54,827 nt of DNA from Bog-473 sp963840245 (GCA_963840245.1 CAWIYI010000046.1:1-54827), one strand, 5' to 3'. Shown: positions 34,929 through 44,437, numbered from the stretch's first letter. A program made the numbers and translations. Notes: generated from the letters alone by a model not told the origin.

Positions 34929-35762
34929 TCAGCCGGCGGAGGCCTCTTCTGCCGTCTTCTTGGAGCGCCCCGTGATCTTGCGCCCGAGCCAGGCCACCGG
35001 GTCGTAGCGGGCGTCGACCACCCGCTCCTTCATCGGGATGATGCCGTTGTCGGTGATCTTGATGTGCTCGGGGCACACCTCGGTGCAGCACTTGGTGATG
35101 TTGCACATGCCCAGGCCGCGGTCGTGCGCCAACTCGCGGCGGTCGTTGACGTCGAGGGGGTGCATCTCGAGCTCGGCGAAGCGGATGAAGAAGCGGGGGC
35201 CGGCGAACTTGGGCTTGTTGTCCTCGTGGTCGCGGATGACGTGGCACACGTCCTGGCACATGAAGCACTCGATGCACTTGCGGAACTCCTGGCCGCGCTC
35301 GACGTCGATCTGCATCATGCGGTAGCCGCCCTCGGGCTCGGGTCCCGGCTCGAAGGCCGGGACCGTCTTGGCCACCTCGTAGTTGAAGGAGACGTCGGTG
35401 ACCAGGTCGCGGATGATCGGGAAGGTCTTCATCGGCGCCACGACGACGGGCGCGCCCTCGGGCAGGGTGTCCATGCGCGTCATGCACATGAGGCGCGGCA
35501 GGCCGTTGATCTCTGCCGAGCAGGAGCCGCACTTTCCCGCCTTGCAGTTCCAGCGGCAGGCCAGATCCGGGGCGTCGGAGGCCTGGATCCGGTGGATGAC
35601 GTCGAGGACCACCTCACCCTCGACGGCGGGCATCACGTAGTCGGTGAACTCGCCCCCCTCGTCGTCGCCCCGCCAGATCCGCATGGTGACGGTGGCGTCG
35701 GCCGCGGGCGCGGCCTCGGCCGCGGTGGCGGGCGTCTCGGTTCCGGTCTGGGTGTCGGTCAT
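34929..35762 (-). CDS. sdhB: Succinate dehydrogenase/fumarate reductase iron-sulfur subunit
   Basis: 277 residues. [2Fe-2S] ligands in CRWNCKAGKCGSC and in LMCMT; [4Fe-4S] ligands in CIECFMCQDVC; [3Fe-4S] ligands in CNITKCCTEVCPEH. Electrons pass from the SdhA flavin through these clusters to the membrane anchor. The N-terminal 25 residues are an Ala/Thr-rich extension. It begins 5 bases after the sdhA stop, so translation is coupled. Confidence 0.95.
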   Translation of the reverse strand: MTDTQTGTETPATAAEAAPAADATVTMRIWRGDDEGGEFTDYVMPAVEGEVVLDVIHRIQASDAPDLACRWNCKAGKCGSCSAEINGLPRLMCMTRMDTLPEGAPVVVAPMKTFPIIRDLVTDVSFNYEVAKTVPAFEPGPEPEGGYRMMQIDVERGQEFRKCIECFMCQDVCHVIRDHEDNKPKFAGPRFFIRFAELEMHPLDVNDRRELAHDRGLGMCNITKCCTEVCPEHIKITDNGIIPMKERVVDARYDPVAWLGRKITGRSKKTAEEASAG

Positions 35763-35767
35763 GACTT

Positions 35768-37594
35768 CTACGCCTCCTCGAACAGTGCGGCCAGCTCCGG
35801 CGGCATCACCGGCAGCGGCTCGGGCGCGATGGCGATCGACGCCAGGTACCCGTGCTCGCCGGTCTGGTGTTGCACGAAGTTGACCTTGCCCATCTCGGGA
35901 TCGGGGCCGGGGTAGTCCTCCCGTGTGTGCCCGCCGCGGGATTCCTTGCGGCTGAGCGCACCCTGCGCAACGGCGATGGAGGTGGTGATCATCGACGGCA
36001 GGTCGGTGGCCAGGTTCCAGCCCGGGTTGTACGCCCGCCCGCCCTTCACCTGCACCTTGGCTGTCTGCTGCTTGAGATCCTCGAGCTTGGCCAATGCCTC
36101 TTCGAGCTCGGGCCCGGTGCGGATGATGCCCACCAGCGTCTGCATGACCTCCTGCAGCTCCTCATGGACCGTGTAGGGGTTGTAGCCGTCCTCGCGGCCG
36201 AACGGGGCGAACGCATCGTCGATCACCGTCGCGACCTCCGCCGCGTCGACACTCGGCGAGCCGGCGCGGCCCTCGGCAAAGTCGGACGCACCGATGCCGG
36301 CGCGGCGGCCGAAGACGATCAGGTCCGACAGCGAGTTGCCGCCGAGGCGATTGGCCCCGTGCATGCCGCCCGAGACCTCGCCGATGGCGAAGAGCCCCGG
36401 GACGGTCGCGGCCTGGGTCTCGGCGTCGACCCGGACGCCGCCCATCATGTAGTGGCAGGTCGGGCCGACCTCCATGGGGCCCGCCGTGATGTCGACGCCG
36501 GCCAGCTCCATGAACTGGTGGTACATCGAGGGGAGTCGGCGCTTGATGTACTCGGGCGTGCGCCGCGAGGCGATGTCGAGGTAGACGCCGCCGTGCGGGG
36601 TGCCCCGGCCGGCCTTCACCTCGGAGTTGATGGCCCGGGCCACCTCGTCGCGGGGCAGGAGATCGGGGGTGCGGCGGTAGTTGATGTGGTCGTCGTACCA
36701 GGCGTCGGCCTCTTCCTCGGTCTCCGCGGTCTCGGCCCGGAACATCGGAGCCACGTAGTTGAACATGAAGCGCTCGCCCTCGGAGTTGCGCAGGACCCCG
36801 CCGTCGCCGCGCACGCCCTCGGTGACGAGGATGCCGCGCACCGACAGCGGCCACACCATGCCCGTCGGGTGGAACTGCACGCACTCCATGTCGATGACGT
36901 CGGCTCCGGCCCAGATGGCCATGGCGTGGCCGTCGCCCACCGACTCCCACGAGTTGGAGGTGTACTTCCAGGCCTTGCCGATCGACCCGGTGGCGAGGAC
37001 GAAAGCCTTGGCGGTGAAGAGCACCATCTCGCCGGTCGGGCGCATGTAGCCCACCGCGCCCGAGATGCGCCCGTCGGCGTCGGGGAGCAGGCGCAGGATC
37101 TTGCACTCCATGAAGACGTCGGTCCCCATGGAGACGACCTTCTGCTGGAGGGTGCGGATGAGCTCCAGGCCGGTGCGGTCGCCCACGTGGGCCAGGCGCG
37201 CGTAGCGGTGGCCGCCGAAGTCGCGCTGGGTGATGCGCCCGTCCTTGGTGCGGTCGAACAGCGCCCCCCAGCGCTCTAACTCGAAGACGCGGTCGGGGGC
37301 CTCCTGCGCGTGAATCTGCGCCATGCGCCAGTTGTTGAGCATCTTGCCGCCGCGCATGGTGTCGCGGAAGTGGACCTGCCAGTTGTCCTCGGGCCAGACG
37401 TGGCCCATGGCGGCCGCCATGCCGCCCTCGGCCATGACGGTGTGCGCCTTGCCGAGCAGCGACTTGCACACGAGCGCCACCCGCAGACCGCGCTCCTTGG
37501 CCTCGATGGCGGCGCGCAGGCCGGAGCCACCGGCGCCGATGATGATGACGTCGTACGCGTGGGTTTCGAAGTCGGGGGATGCGGAGTCGGGCAT
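35768..37594 (-). CDS. sdhA: Succinate dehydrogenase/fumarate reductase flavoprotein subunit
   Basis: 608 residues. FAD-binding VIIIGAGGSGLRAAIEA, covalent-FAD His in KAHTVMAEGGMAAAMG, catalytic region ECVQFHPTGM and TEGVRGDGGVL, HYMMGGVRVDAETQA and the C-terminal SRGGHTREDYPGPD. All residues expected for an active enzyme are there. It lies between the anchor gene (15 bases) and sdhB (5 bases). Confidence 0.96.
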   Translation of the reverse strand: MPDSASPDFETHAYDVIIIGAGGSGLRAAIEAKERGLRVALVCKSLLGKAHTVMAEGGMAAAMGHVWPEDNWQVHFRDTMRGGKMLNNWRMAQIHAQEAPDRVFELERWGALFDRTKDGRITQRDFGGHRYARLAHVGDRTGLELIRTLQQKVVSMGTDVFMECKILRLLPDADGRISGAVGYMRPTGEMVLFTAKAFVLATGSIGKAWKYTSNSWESVGDGHAMAIWAGADVIDMECVQFHPTGMVWPLSVRGILVTEGVRGDGGVLRNSEGERFMFNYVAPMFRAETAETEEEADAWYDDHINYRRTPDLLPRDEVARAINSEVKAGRGTPHGGVYLDIASRRTPEYIKRRLPSMYHQFMELAGVDITAGPMEVGPTCHYMMGGVRVDAETQAATVPGLFAIGEVSGGMHGANRLGGNSLSDLIVFGRRAGIGASDFAEGRAGSPSVDAAEVATVIDDAFAPFGREDGYNPYTVHEELQEVMQTLVGIIRTGPELEEALAKLEDLKQQTAKVQVKGGRAYNPGWNLATDLPSMITTSIAVAQGALSRKESRGGHTREDYPGPDPEMGKVNFVQHQTGEHGYLASIAIAPEPLPVMPPELAALFEEA

Positions 37595-37609
37595 GCGGAT
37601 CCTCGCGGC

Positions 37610-38437
37610 CTAGAAGTGGAAGCCGGGGTCGTGGATCGTCCCGCTCGCCACCAGACGCACGTAGAGATCGCACAGGGCGACGCCGAAGAGGCTGATCCAG
37701 GCGAAGCGCATGTGGCGCGCGTTCAGCGGAGTGACGAACTTCCAGAGCTTGTGGCGGGTCGGGTGCTTGGCGAACGACTTCACCTGGCCGCCACAGAAGT
37801 GCCGGCAGGCGTGGCACGACAGCGAGTAGAGCCACAGGAAGACCGCGTTGGCGCAGAGCACGACCGTGCCCACGCTGATGCCGATGCCGAGGCCGGGCTG
37901 GCGGAAGGCGAGGATGGCGTCGTAGGTGAGCACACAGTTGAAGAGCAGGAGAATCCAGAAGAAGTAGCGGTGGATGTTCTGGAGGATGAGCGGGAACCGG
38001 GTCTCGCCGCTGTAGCTGCCGTGGGCGTCGGCCACGCCGCAGGCCGGGGGCGACAGCCAGAAGGACCGGTAGTAGGCCTTGCGGTAGTAGTAGCAGGTGA
38101 GGCGGAAGCCGAGCGGAAAGATGAGGATGAGCAGCGCCGGCGAGTAGTTCCAGAAGGGCAGCGTCCCGAACGAGTGGCTGCCCGGCACGCAGCTGTTGGC
38201 GATGCAGGGCGAGTAGAAGGGCGAGATCAGGTCCCGGTGCAGGTCGGCGCCGGCGTAGTAGTTCTTCCCCACGAAGGCGGCCCACGTCGAGTAGATGACG
38301 AAGGCCAGCAGGACGGCCGCCGTGATCGCCGGCTCGACCCACCAGCCGTCCTTGCGCAGGGTGGGCACGTCGGGCCCACCCCGTGGCGCCCCGATCGCAA
38401 CAGGCGTCGTGGTTGCGCTCTCGGCCGTCGTCGTCAC
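37610..38437 (-). CDS. Succinate dehydrogenase membrane anchor subunit (non-canonical, actinobacterial type)
   Basis: 275 residues with five or so transmembrane helices (AITAAVLLAFVIYSTWAAF, ALLILIFPLGFRL, FFWILLLFNCVLTYDAIL, VGTVVLCANAVFLWLYSL, FAWISLFGVALCDLYV). Conserved His residues (QNIHRYFFW, LSCHACRHFCGG) are candidates for heme or quinone ligation. It does not resemble SdhC/SdhD of enterics but is of the single large anchor type next to actinobacterial Sdh1-like flavoproteins. GTG 38437 follows GAGGAGG by 6 bases, better than the upstream in-frame starts. Confidence 0.85.
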   Translation of the reverse strand: MTTTAESATTTPVAIGAPRGGPDVPTLRKDGWWVEPAITAAVLLAFVIYSTWAAFVGKNYYAGADLHRDLISPFYSPCIANSCVPGSHSFGTLPFWNYSPALLILIFPLGFRLTCYYYRKAYYRSFWLSPPACGVADAHGSYSGETRFPLILQNIHRYFFWILLLFNCVLTYDAILAFRQPGLGIGISVGTVVLCANAVFLWLYSLSCHACRHFCGGQVKSFAKHPTRHKLWKFVTPLNARHMRFAWISLFGVALCDLYVRLVASGTIHDPGFHF

Positions 38438-38540
38438 TCGCACCTCCTCAGTGCCTGCTGCACGGCACTGCTCATTGCCGGGCAACGCCGCGACCATACG
38501 GTCCGCCCCGTGGCGCGTCAAAGACATAAATAGCATGAAG

Positions 38541-38561
38541 ATCAGAGCGATAACCTCTGAT
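38541..38561. promoter_or_regulatory. LysR-type operator overlapping the lysR promoter
   Basis: ATCAGAG (38541-38547) and CTCTGAT (38555-38561) form a perfect dyad around CGATAAC. TAACCT (38551-38556), 7 bases before ATG 38564, is the likely -10. Binding here would repress lysR and could control the divergent sdh operon. Confidence 0.7.
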
Positions 38562-38563
38562 TA

Positions 38564-39482
38564 ATGCAGCTGCACCAATTGGCCTACGCCCTGGCCGTCG
38601 CCGAGGAAAAGAGCTTCACGCAGGCCGCCGCCCGCCTGCATCTGGCCCAACCCTCGTTGTCCCGCCAGGTCCGCCTGCTCGAGCACGAGCTGGGCGTGCT
38701 GCTCTTCAACCGGGGCCCCGGCCAGGGGCCGGTGACCCTCACGCCCGACGGGGCCGCCCTGTTGCCCTTCATGCAGCGGGTCCTGGCCGACGTGGAGGCC
38801 ACCGGCGCCGAAGCCCGGGCGCTGTCGGGCATGGCCCGGGGCCGCCTGGCCGTCGGGGCCACCCCCAGCCTCATCACCAGCGCGCTCGCGCCCGCCCTCG
38901 TGGCGTTCCACGCCAGCCACCCGGGCATCGACCTGGCGGTGGTGGAGGCGGGCTCGCACCAGCTGGTGCCCCAGGTGGCCGCGGGCGAGGTCGACCTGGC
39001 CCTGGTCGTGCTCCCCGTGACCGATCCTCTGGTGGTGACCACGCCGCTCTTCGACGACCCGCTCGTCCTGGCCACCGCACCCGATCACCCCTTCGCCCGC
39101 CGGCGTCGCGTCCGGGTGCGCGACCTCGACCGGCTCGATCTGGTGATGTTCCGGGAAGGCTATGACCTGCGGGCGGTGACGCTGTCGGCCTGCCAGGAAG
39201 CGGGGGTGGAACCGCATCTCGTCAGCGAGGGAGCCGAGATGGCCGGCGTCCTGTCCTTCGTGGCGGCGGGGCTCGGGGCGGCGGTGGTCCCCGCCATCGC
39301 CCTGCCCGACGACGGGTCGCTGGTGGCGATCCCCTTCACGGCACCGACGCTGAGCCGCACCGTGGCTCTAGCCCAGCGGGGCGATCGCGCGCTGGCCCGC
39401 CCGGCCCAGCGCGCTGGCCGACCAACTGCTGGCGCTCCACCGGCCGAAAACCGCCGCACCGGCGTCCGGGCCCGGGGTTTAG
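38564..39482 (+). CDS. LysR-family transcriptional regulator, one frameshift near the end
   Basis: The N-terminal winged HTH reads MQLHQLAYALAVAEEKSFTQ then AARLHLAQPSLSRQVRLLEHELG. The effector domain follows (GRLAVGATPSLITSALAPAL, DHPFARRRRVRVRDL, VLSFVAAGLGAAVVPAIALP). After ALARPAQ the frame breaks; removing one C near 39410 continues ALADQLLALHRPKTAAP and stops at TAG 39480-39482, for 305 residues. Without repair the frame would run into the next gene. Divergent from sdh, with the operator between. Confidence 0.88.
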
Positions 39483-39485
39483 GCT
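39480..39485 (+). promoter_or_regulatory. Probable -10 element of the MoxR-type ATPase gene
   Basis: TAGGCT, 6 bases before ATG 39492; its first three bases are the lysR stop codon. Confidence 0.5.
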
Positions 39486-39491
39486 TCGACC

Positions 39492-40967
39492 ATGGACGGC
39501 TCCTCCCACTTCGACCCCTCCGCGACCCCGCGCCCCGGCGACCTGAAGCCCCCTGCTGACCTGCCCGGCGCGCTGGCCGACCTCCGCAGCTCGGGCTGGG
39601 AGTCGGTGTCGGTCGCCGAGGAGATGCGGCGTAACACCGCCAAGGCGATCGCGTCCGGAGCTTCGCTCGTCCCCGGCGTGCTCGGGTTCGAAGACACGGT
39701 GGTGCCCCAATTGGAGAACGCCATCCTGGCCGGGCACGACATCATCCTCCTGGGCGAGCGGGGCCAGGCGAAGACGCGGGTGATCCGCTCCCTGGTCGGT
39801 CTGCTCGACGAGTGGCTGCCCATCGTCGCCGGCTCGGAGATCAACGACGATCCCTACAACCCCGTCTCGCGCTACGCCCTCGATCGCGTCGAGGAACTGG
39901 GCGAGGCCACGCCGATCGAATGGGTGCACCGCTCACAGCGCTACGGCGAGAAGCTGGCGACGCCCGACACCTCCATCGCCGACCTCATCGGCGAGGTGGA
40001 CCCGATCAAGATCGCCGAAGGCCGCTACCTGAGCGACGAGCTGGCGCTCCACTTCGGTCTCATCCCGCGCGTCAACCGCGGCATCTTCGCCATCAACGAG
40101 CTGCCGGACCTCTCGGAGCGGATCCAGGTCGGGCTGCTCAACATCCTCGAAGAGCGCGACGTGCAGATCCGGGGCCATCGCATCCGGCTGCCGCTCGACA
40201 TCATGCTCATCGCCACGGCAAACCCGGAGGACTACACGAACCGCGGCCGGATCATCACGCCGCTCAAGGACCGCTTCGGCGCGCAGATCCGCACCCATTA
40301 CCCCTTCGAGACCACGACCGAGGTCAGGATCATGGAGGGCGAGGCCGACCTGCCGACGGCAGGCGTGCCGGTGACGGTGCCCAGATTCATGAAGGAGGTG
40401 GTGGCCGAGATCAGCCAGCTGGCCCGGCGCAGCACCCACCTCAACCAGCGCAGCGGCGTCTCCGTCCGTCTCTCCATCGCCAACTACGAGACGCTCGTCG
40501 CCTCCGCCGTGCGGCGGGCCCTGCGGACCGGCGAGCCGGTGGCGGTGCCGCGCATCAGCGACCTCTCGTCCCTGGTGCCCTCCACCCAGGGCAAGATCGA
40601 GGTCGAGGCCATGGAGGAGGGCCACGAGGACGAGGTGGTGGCCCAGCTGGTGGCCGCGGCCACCTTGGCGGTGTTCCGCCGGCGGGTCACCCTCGACGAC
40701 CCCCAGGCGATCGTCGCCGCGTTCCACGAGCAGGTCGTGGTCCACGTCGGCGACGACCTCCCCTCGTCGGCCTACCTGGCCGTCCTGGCCGACGTGCCCG
40801 AGCTGGAGCCGCCAACGCGCAAGCTGGCCGGCCCCGAGGCGGCCGAGGCCGAGTCCCCCGCCCTGATGGCCAGTGCCATGGAGTTCCTCCTCGAGGGGCT
40901 GCACCTGACCAAGCGGCTGAACAAGGACGCCTCCGGGGCACGCGCCCTGTACCGCGGGCGCAAGTAA
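39492..40967 (+). CDS. MoxR / magnesium-chelatase-like AAA+ ATPase
   Basis: 491 residues. Walker A HDIILLGERGQAKTRVI, with the Mg-chelatase-like GxxGxxKT form; Walker B-like GIFAINELPDLSERIQVGLL; sensor-1 region IMLIATANPEDYTNRGRI followed by the Arg-finger segment LKDRFG. A helical C-terminal lid follows. Together with the VWA protein 21 bases downstream it forms a chaperone-like pair that typically assembles or activates a target protein complex. The target is not visible here. Confidence 0.9.
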   Translation: MDGSSHFDPSATPRPGDLKPPADLPGALADLRSSGWESVSVAEEMRRNTAKAIASGASLVPGVLGFEDTVVPQLENAILAGHDIILLGERGQAKTRVIRSLVGLLDEWLPIVAGSEINDDPYNPVSRYALDRVEELGEATPIEWVHRSQRYGEKLATPDTSIADLIGEVDPIKIAEGRYLSDELALHFGLIPRVNRGIFAINELPDLSERIQVGLLNILEERDVQIRGHRIRLPLDIMLIATANPEDYTNRGRIITPLKDRFGAQIRTHYPFETTTEVRIMEGEADLPTAGVPVTVPRFMKEVVAEISQLARRSTHLNQRSGVSVRLSIANYETLVASAVRRALRTGEPVAVPRISDLSSLVPSTQGKIEVEAMEEGHEDEVVAQLVAAATLAVFRRRVTLDDPQAIVAAFHEQVVVHVGDDLPSSAYLAVLADVPELEPPTRKLAGPEAAEAESPALMASAMEFLLEGLHLTKRLNKDASGARALYRGRK

Positions 40968-40988
40968 GGCCACGGAGAGGACACGCAC

Positions 40989-42995
40989 ATGAGCGCCCGC
41001 TACGACTACTCGGAATGGGACGGCACCCAGGAGTTCGCCGACCTCGATCCCGACGACCTGCTCGCCGGCCTCACCGATGATCTCCTTGCGGGCGGCGACC
41101 TCGACGACGCGCTGCGCCGGCTCCTCCGGAGCGGCTTCCGCAATGCCGACGGCGAGCAGGTGCCGGGGCTGCGTGACATGCTCGACCAGTTGCGCCGCCG
41201 GCGGGCCGAGATGCTGGCCGAGGGTGATCCCGACGGCCGCATGGCCGAGCTCACGCGTCAGCTCGACGAGATAGAGCAGGACGAACGGGCGGCCATCGAC
41301 GAATTGGTCGAGGAGGCGCAGAGCTCGGGCGACCAGCGGCGCGCCGAGGTGACCGACGACGTCGCCACGGAACGGCGCATGGCGCTCGACCTCCAGCCCG
41401 ACGACCCCGCCGGGCGCGTCAGCAGCCTGCAGCACTACGACTTCGTCTCCTCGGAGGCCCGTGAGCGCTTCGAGGAGCTGGTCGAGGAGCTGCGCCGCGA
41501 GATGGCCGACACCTTCTTCGAGGGTGCCTCGGACGCGCTCTCCAACATGGACGCCGAGCAGATGGCGCGCATGCGCGATGCCTACGACGCGCTGAACACG
41601 ATGCTCGAACAGCGCGAGCGCGGCGACGACCTCGACCCCAGCTTCGAGGAGTTCATGGCGCAGTACGGCGACATGTTCCCGGGCAACCCGCAGAACCTCG
41701 ACGAGCTGCTCGAGCAGCTGGCCGAGCGCATGGCGGCCGCCCAGGCGGTGTGGAACTCGCTCAGCCCCGAGCAGCAGGCCCAGCTGCGCGGGCTGATGGA
41801 CTCGGTCCTCGAGGACATGGACCTGCGCTGGCAGGTGGAGCGCCTGGCGCAGAACCTCCAGCGCGCCGTGCCCGACGCCGGCTGGCAGAAGTCCTACGAC
41901 TTCAACGGCGAGGGCCCGATGGGCCTCGACCGGGCCACCGACCTGGCCACCCAGCTGGGCCAGCTCGACCGCATGGAGGAGGTCATCCAGTCGGCGTCCA
42001 CCCCGGCGGCCCTGGGTGAGATCGACCTCGACCAGGTTCGCCAGCACATGGGTGAGGACGCGGCCCGCGCGCTCGATCGCCTGGCCAACCTCACCAAGTC
42101 GCTGTCCGACGCCGGGCTGATCGAGCAGCAGGGCGGCAACATCGAGCTGACGCCCCGCGGCGTGCGCCGCCTGGGCCAAAAGGCCCTGGTCGACCTCTTC
42201 GGCCAGATCAACAAGGACCGCATCGGGGACCACGCGGCGCAGCGCACCGGCACGGGCCACGACCGGGAGGAGACGACGAAGGCGTACGAGTACGGCGACC
42301 CGCTCAACCTGCACCTGTCCAGCACCGTGCACAACGCGGTGCGCCGGGCCGGGTCGGGCGTGCCGGTCCGCCTCACCCCCGAGGACTTCGAGGTGGTCGA
42401 GGTGGAGGCCCTCAGCCGTTCGGCCACCGTCCTCGCCGTCGACCTCTCCATGTCGATGCCGATGCGGGACAACTTCGTGCCGGCCAAGCGCATGGCGATG
42501 GCCCTGCAGACCCTCATCTCCTCGAAGTTCCCCCGCGACTATCTCGGTATCGTCGGCTTCTCCGAGGTCGCCCGCGAGATACGGCCCGACGACGTCCCGA
42601 CGGCCATGTGGGACTACGTCTACGGCACCAACCTGCAGCACGCGCTGGCACTGTCCCGGCGCATGCTGGCCCACGAGCACGGGACGAAGCAGATCATCGT
42701 CGTGACCGACGGCGAGCCGACGGCGCACATCGACGACGCCGGCGAGGTCTGGTTCAACTACCCGCCCATTCCCGAGACGCTGCGCCGGACGATGGCCGAG
42801 GTCATCCGCTGCACCCGGGCCGGGATCGTGATCAACACGTTCGCCCTCGACCTCCAGCGCACCCACTACCCCTTCGTGGAGCAGATCGCCCGGGTCAACG
42901 GCGGCCGCACCTTCTACACGACGCCCGACGCGCTCGGTGGCTACGTGCTGGTCGACTTCCTCCAGCACCGCCGCGTCCTCCGCCCGGCCGGCTGA
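40989..42995 (+). CDS. VWA-domain protein, partner of the MoxR-type ATPase
   Basis: 668 residues. The first 430 are mostly acidic helices and coiled coil, with repeated Leu-rich segments. The VWA domain is C-terminal: MIDAS AVDLSMSMPMRDNF (DxSxS), then VTDGEPTAHID, and RTHYPFVEQIARVNGGRTFY. This layout matches COG4867-type proteins paired with Mg-chelatase-like ATPases. It likely recruits the metal-bound target for remodelling. ATG start after GGAGAGGAC. Confidence 0.88.
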   Translation: MSARYDYSEWDGTQEFADLDPDDLLAGLTDDLLAGGDLDDALRRLLRSGFRNADGEQVPGLRDMLDQLRRRRAEMLAEGDPDGRMAELTRQLDEIEQDERAAIDELVEEAQSSGDQRRAEVTDDVATERRMALDLQPDDPAGRVSSLQHYDFVSSEARERFEELVEELRREMADTFFEGASDALSNMDAEQMARMRDAYDALNTMLEQRERGDDLDPSFEEFMAQYGDMFPGNPQNLDELLEQLAERMAAAQAVWNSLSPEQQAQLRGLMDSVLEDMDLRWQVERLAQNLQRAVPDAGWQKSYDFNGEGPMGLDRATDLATQLGQLDRMEEVIQSASTPAALGEIDLDQVRQHMGEDAARALDRLANLTKSLSDAGLIEQQGGNIELTPRGVRRLGQKALVDLFGQINKDRIGDHAAQRTGTGHDREETTKAYEYGDPLNLHLSSTVHNAVRRAGSGVPVRLTPEDFEVVEVEALSRSATVLAVDLSMSMPMRDNFVPAKRMAMALQTLISSKFPRDYLGIVGFSEVAREIRPDDVPTAMWDYVYGTNLQHALALSRRMLAHEHGTKQIIVVTDGEPTAHIDDAGEVWFNYPPIPETLRRTMAEVIRCTRAGIVINTFALDLQRTHYPFVEQIARVNGGRTFYTTPDALGGYVLVDFLQHRRVLRPAG

Positions 42996-43283
42996 GCAGC
43001 CCGCCACCAGAGGTCTTGCGGCAGTTCCGCGCCTGATTCGGCCCGGTCCGGGTCGTTGCCGGGAAAATCGTCCGGCAATCCCCGGCCCCCACGGGCGGCC
43101 GCCCGAAATGGGCCTTCAACTGGGGTTTCCCTCTCCCGGGGACGACTGAGCGGCGCCCGGCACGCATCTTTCGTGCCTGGAACAGGCAATTTCCCCTTGC
43201 GCCCGGCGGGTGCGTGATGAAAGATGACTACACCGCTGTAACTACACCAGTGCCACCTGAGGTGATGAAGGGGGGCGAACCAA
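42996..43283. other. 288-base upstream region of the first whiB gene
   Basis: Contains three symmetric elements. TTGCCGG (43056-43062) pairs with CCGGCAA (43072-43078). GGCACG (43159-43164) pairs with CGTGCC (43172-43177). CATCTTTC (43165-43172) can alternatively pair with GAAAGATG (43219-43226). ACTACACC is repeated directly at 43227-43234 and 43241-43248. No gene seen. Confidence 0.6.
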
Positions 43284-43571
43284 GTGCCAGTTGACATAGT
43301 CACCACGCTCTACGGTCGCCAAGAACGAAGCTGGCAATTGCAGGCCAACTGCATGGGCGTCGATCCGGATCTGTTCTTCCCGGAGCGCGGCGCGTCGACC
43401 CGGGAGGCCAAAGAGGTCTGCCGGGGTTGCGTCGTGCGTGAGGACTGCCTCGAGTACGCCCTCGCCAATGGCGAGAAGTTCGGGATCTGGGGCGGCATGA
43501 GCGAGCGGGAGCGCCGGCGTCTGCGCCGCGCCCGCGCCCTGGCTCGCCGGGACGTGGTCAACGCCTCGTAG
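43284..43571 (+). CDS. WhiB-family iron-sulfur transcriptional regulator
   Basis: 95 residues. Four cluster cysteines C23, C46, C49, C55 (C-Xn-C-x2-C-x5-C), then GIWGG (67-71) and the basic RERRRLRRAR tail that contacts DNA. WhiB proteins bind sigma factor and respond to redox or NO through a [4Fe-4S] cluster. GTG start follows AAGGGGGG with 8 bases spacing. The long upstream region with several dyads suggests tight control. Confidence 0.95.
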   Translation: MPVDIVTTLYGRQERSWQLQANCMGVDPDLFFPERGASTREAKEVCRGCVVREDCLEYALANGEKFGIWGGMSERERRRLRRARALARRDVVNAS

Positions 43572-43585
43572 CGCGGCCGGGGTCT

Positions 43586-44437
43586 TCAGGCAGCAGGAAG
43601 CCGGGACTCCACCGTCGCTCCCTCCGACAGGCCGAGCTCAGCCCGCCTGTCGGAGGCCACGGCGGCCAGCACGGCCTCGGGGATGAGCCCCACGAGCTCG
43701 CCCCCCTCGACCGTCCCTCCGGCCTCGGCCACCAGGGTGGCCACCACGTCGTAGAGCCGCTCCGGTCCGTAGCGGTCGGGATCGGCCAGATTGCAGGACA
43801 CCTGGGCCCGGGACCCGACGGCCAGGCCCAGCGCGCGCACCTCGGGGCCACGGACCAGGGGCGCCACCCGTCGGGCGACCGGGACCGAGGAGACCCAGAC
43901 GTTGTAGGCCACCAGAACGCGCCGGGCGCCGACAGCGGTGGCCCCGTGGCGGGGATCGGCCTGCGCCGGGCCGCGGTCGGGGGCCAGTCCGTCGGGCGAT
44001 GCCCCGAAGGCATGGCGGCGGATGTCGGGCAGGGTCCGGGTCCGGCCGCCGGGAAGGGGTCCGTAGAGGAAGCTCGGCACCCCCAGCTCCTCGCCCAGCC
44101 ATCGGGCGAACCGGTCGCGCTGGGCCACCGCCTCGGTGAGGTCCTCGGGGGCGGGCCCGCCGGGCGCGTACGGGACGAAGGGCACCACGTCGAGCACACC
44201 CAGGCGGGGATGGGCCCCGGCGTGGTCCCGCAGGTCCAGGCGGGCGACGGTCGCCGTCGCGAGGGCGCGGGCCGCCTCGGCCACCAGGTCAGCCGGGCCG
44301 GCGAGGGTGAAGACGGACCGGTGGTGGTCCGGGTCGCGGTGCACGTCGAGCAGGGCGGACCCGGCGGCAATGGCCAGCCGGCTCAGGACCGCCTCGTCGC
44401 GGCCCTCGCTGACGTTGACGACGCACTCGAGGAGCAC
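43586..44437 (-). CDS. Glutamate formiminotransferase-like protein (FTCD N-domain)
   Basis: 283 residues. Starts LLECVVNVSEGRD, the family hallmark, with HRDPDHHRSVFTLAG, the active-site region AGAHPRLGVLDVVPFVP, and the C-terminal subdomain with VAYNVWVSS, GLAVGSRAQVSCNL. Full FTCD enzymes move a formimino group from histidine breakdown onto THF; this single-domain form lacks the cyclodeaminase part. The substrate is uncertain because the family also serves other one-carbon reactions. No hut genes are seen. Confidence 0.85.
   Translation of the reverse strand: MLLECVVNVSEGRDEAVLSRLAIAAGSALLDVHRDPDHHRSVFTLAGPADLVAEAARALATATVARLDLRDHAGAHPRLGVLDVVPFVPYAPGGPAPEDLTEAVAQRDRFARWLGEELGVPSFLYGPLPGGRTRTLPDIRRHAFGASPDGLAPDRGPAQADPRHGATAVGARRVLVAYNVWVSSVPVARRVAPLVRGPEVRALGLAVGSRAQVSCNLADPDRYGPERLYDVVATLVAEAGGTVEGGELVGLIPEAVLAAVASDRRAELGLSEGATVESRLPAA

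Noticed and set aside
39933..43007. Very long open frame on the minus strand opposite the MoxR and VWA genes
   Set aside because: It mirrors the GC-rich third codon positions of the real plus-strand genes and has low-complexity Val/Leu/Gly/His composition with no domain.
43056..43078. Rho-independent terminator after the VWA gene
   Set aside because: The 7-base stem has no following T run; kept only as an unassigned hairpin.
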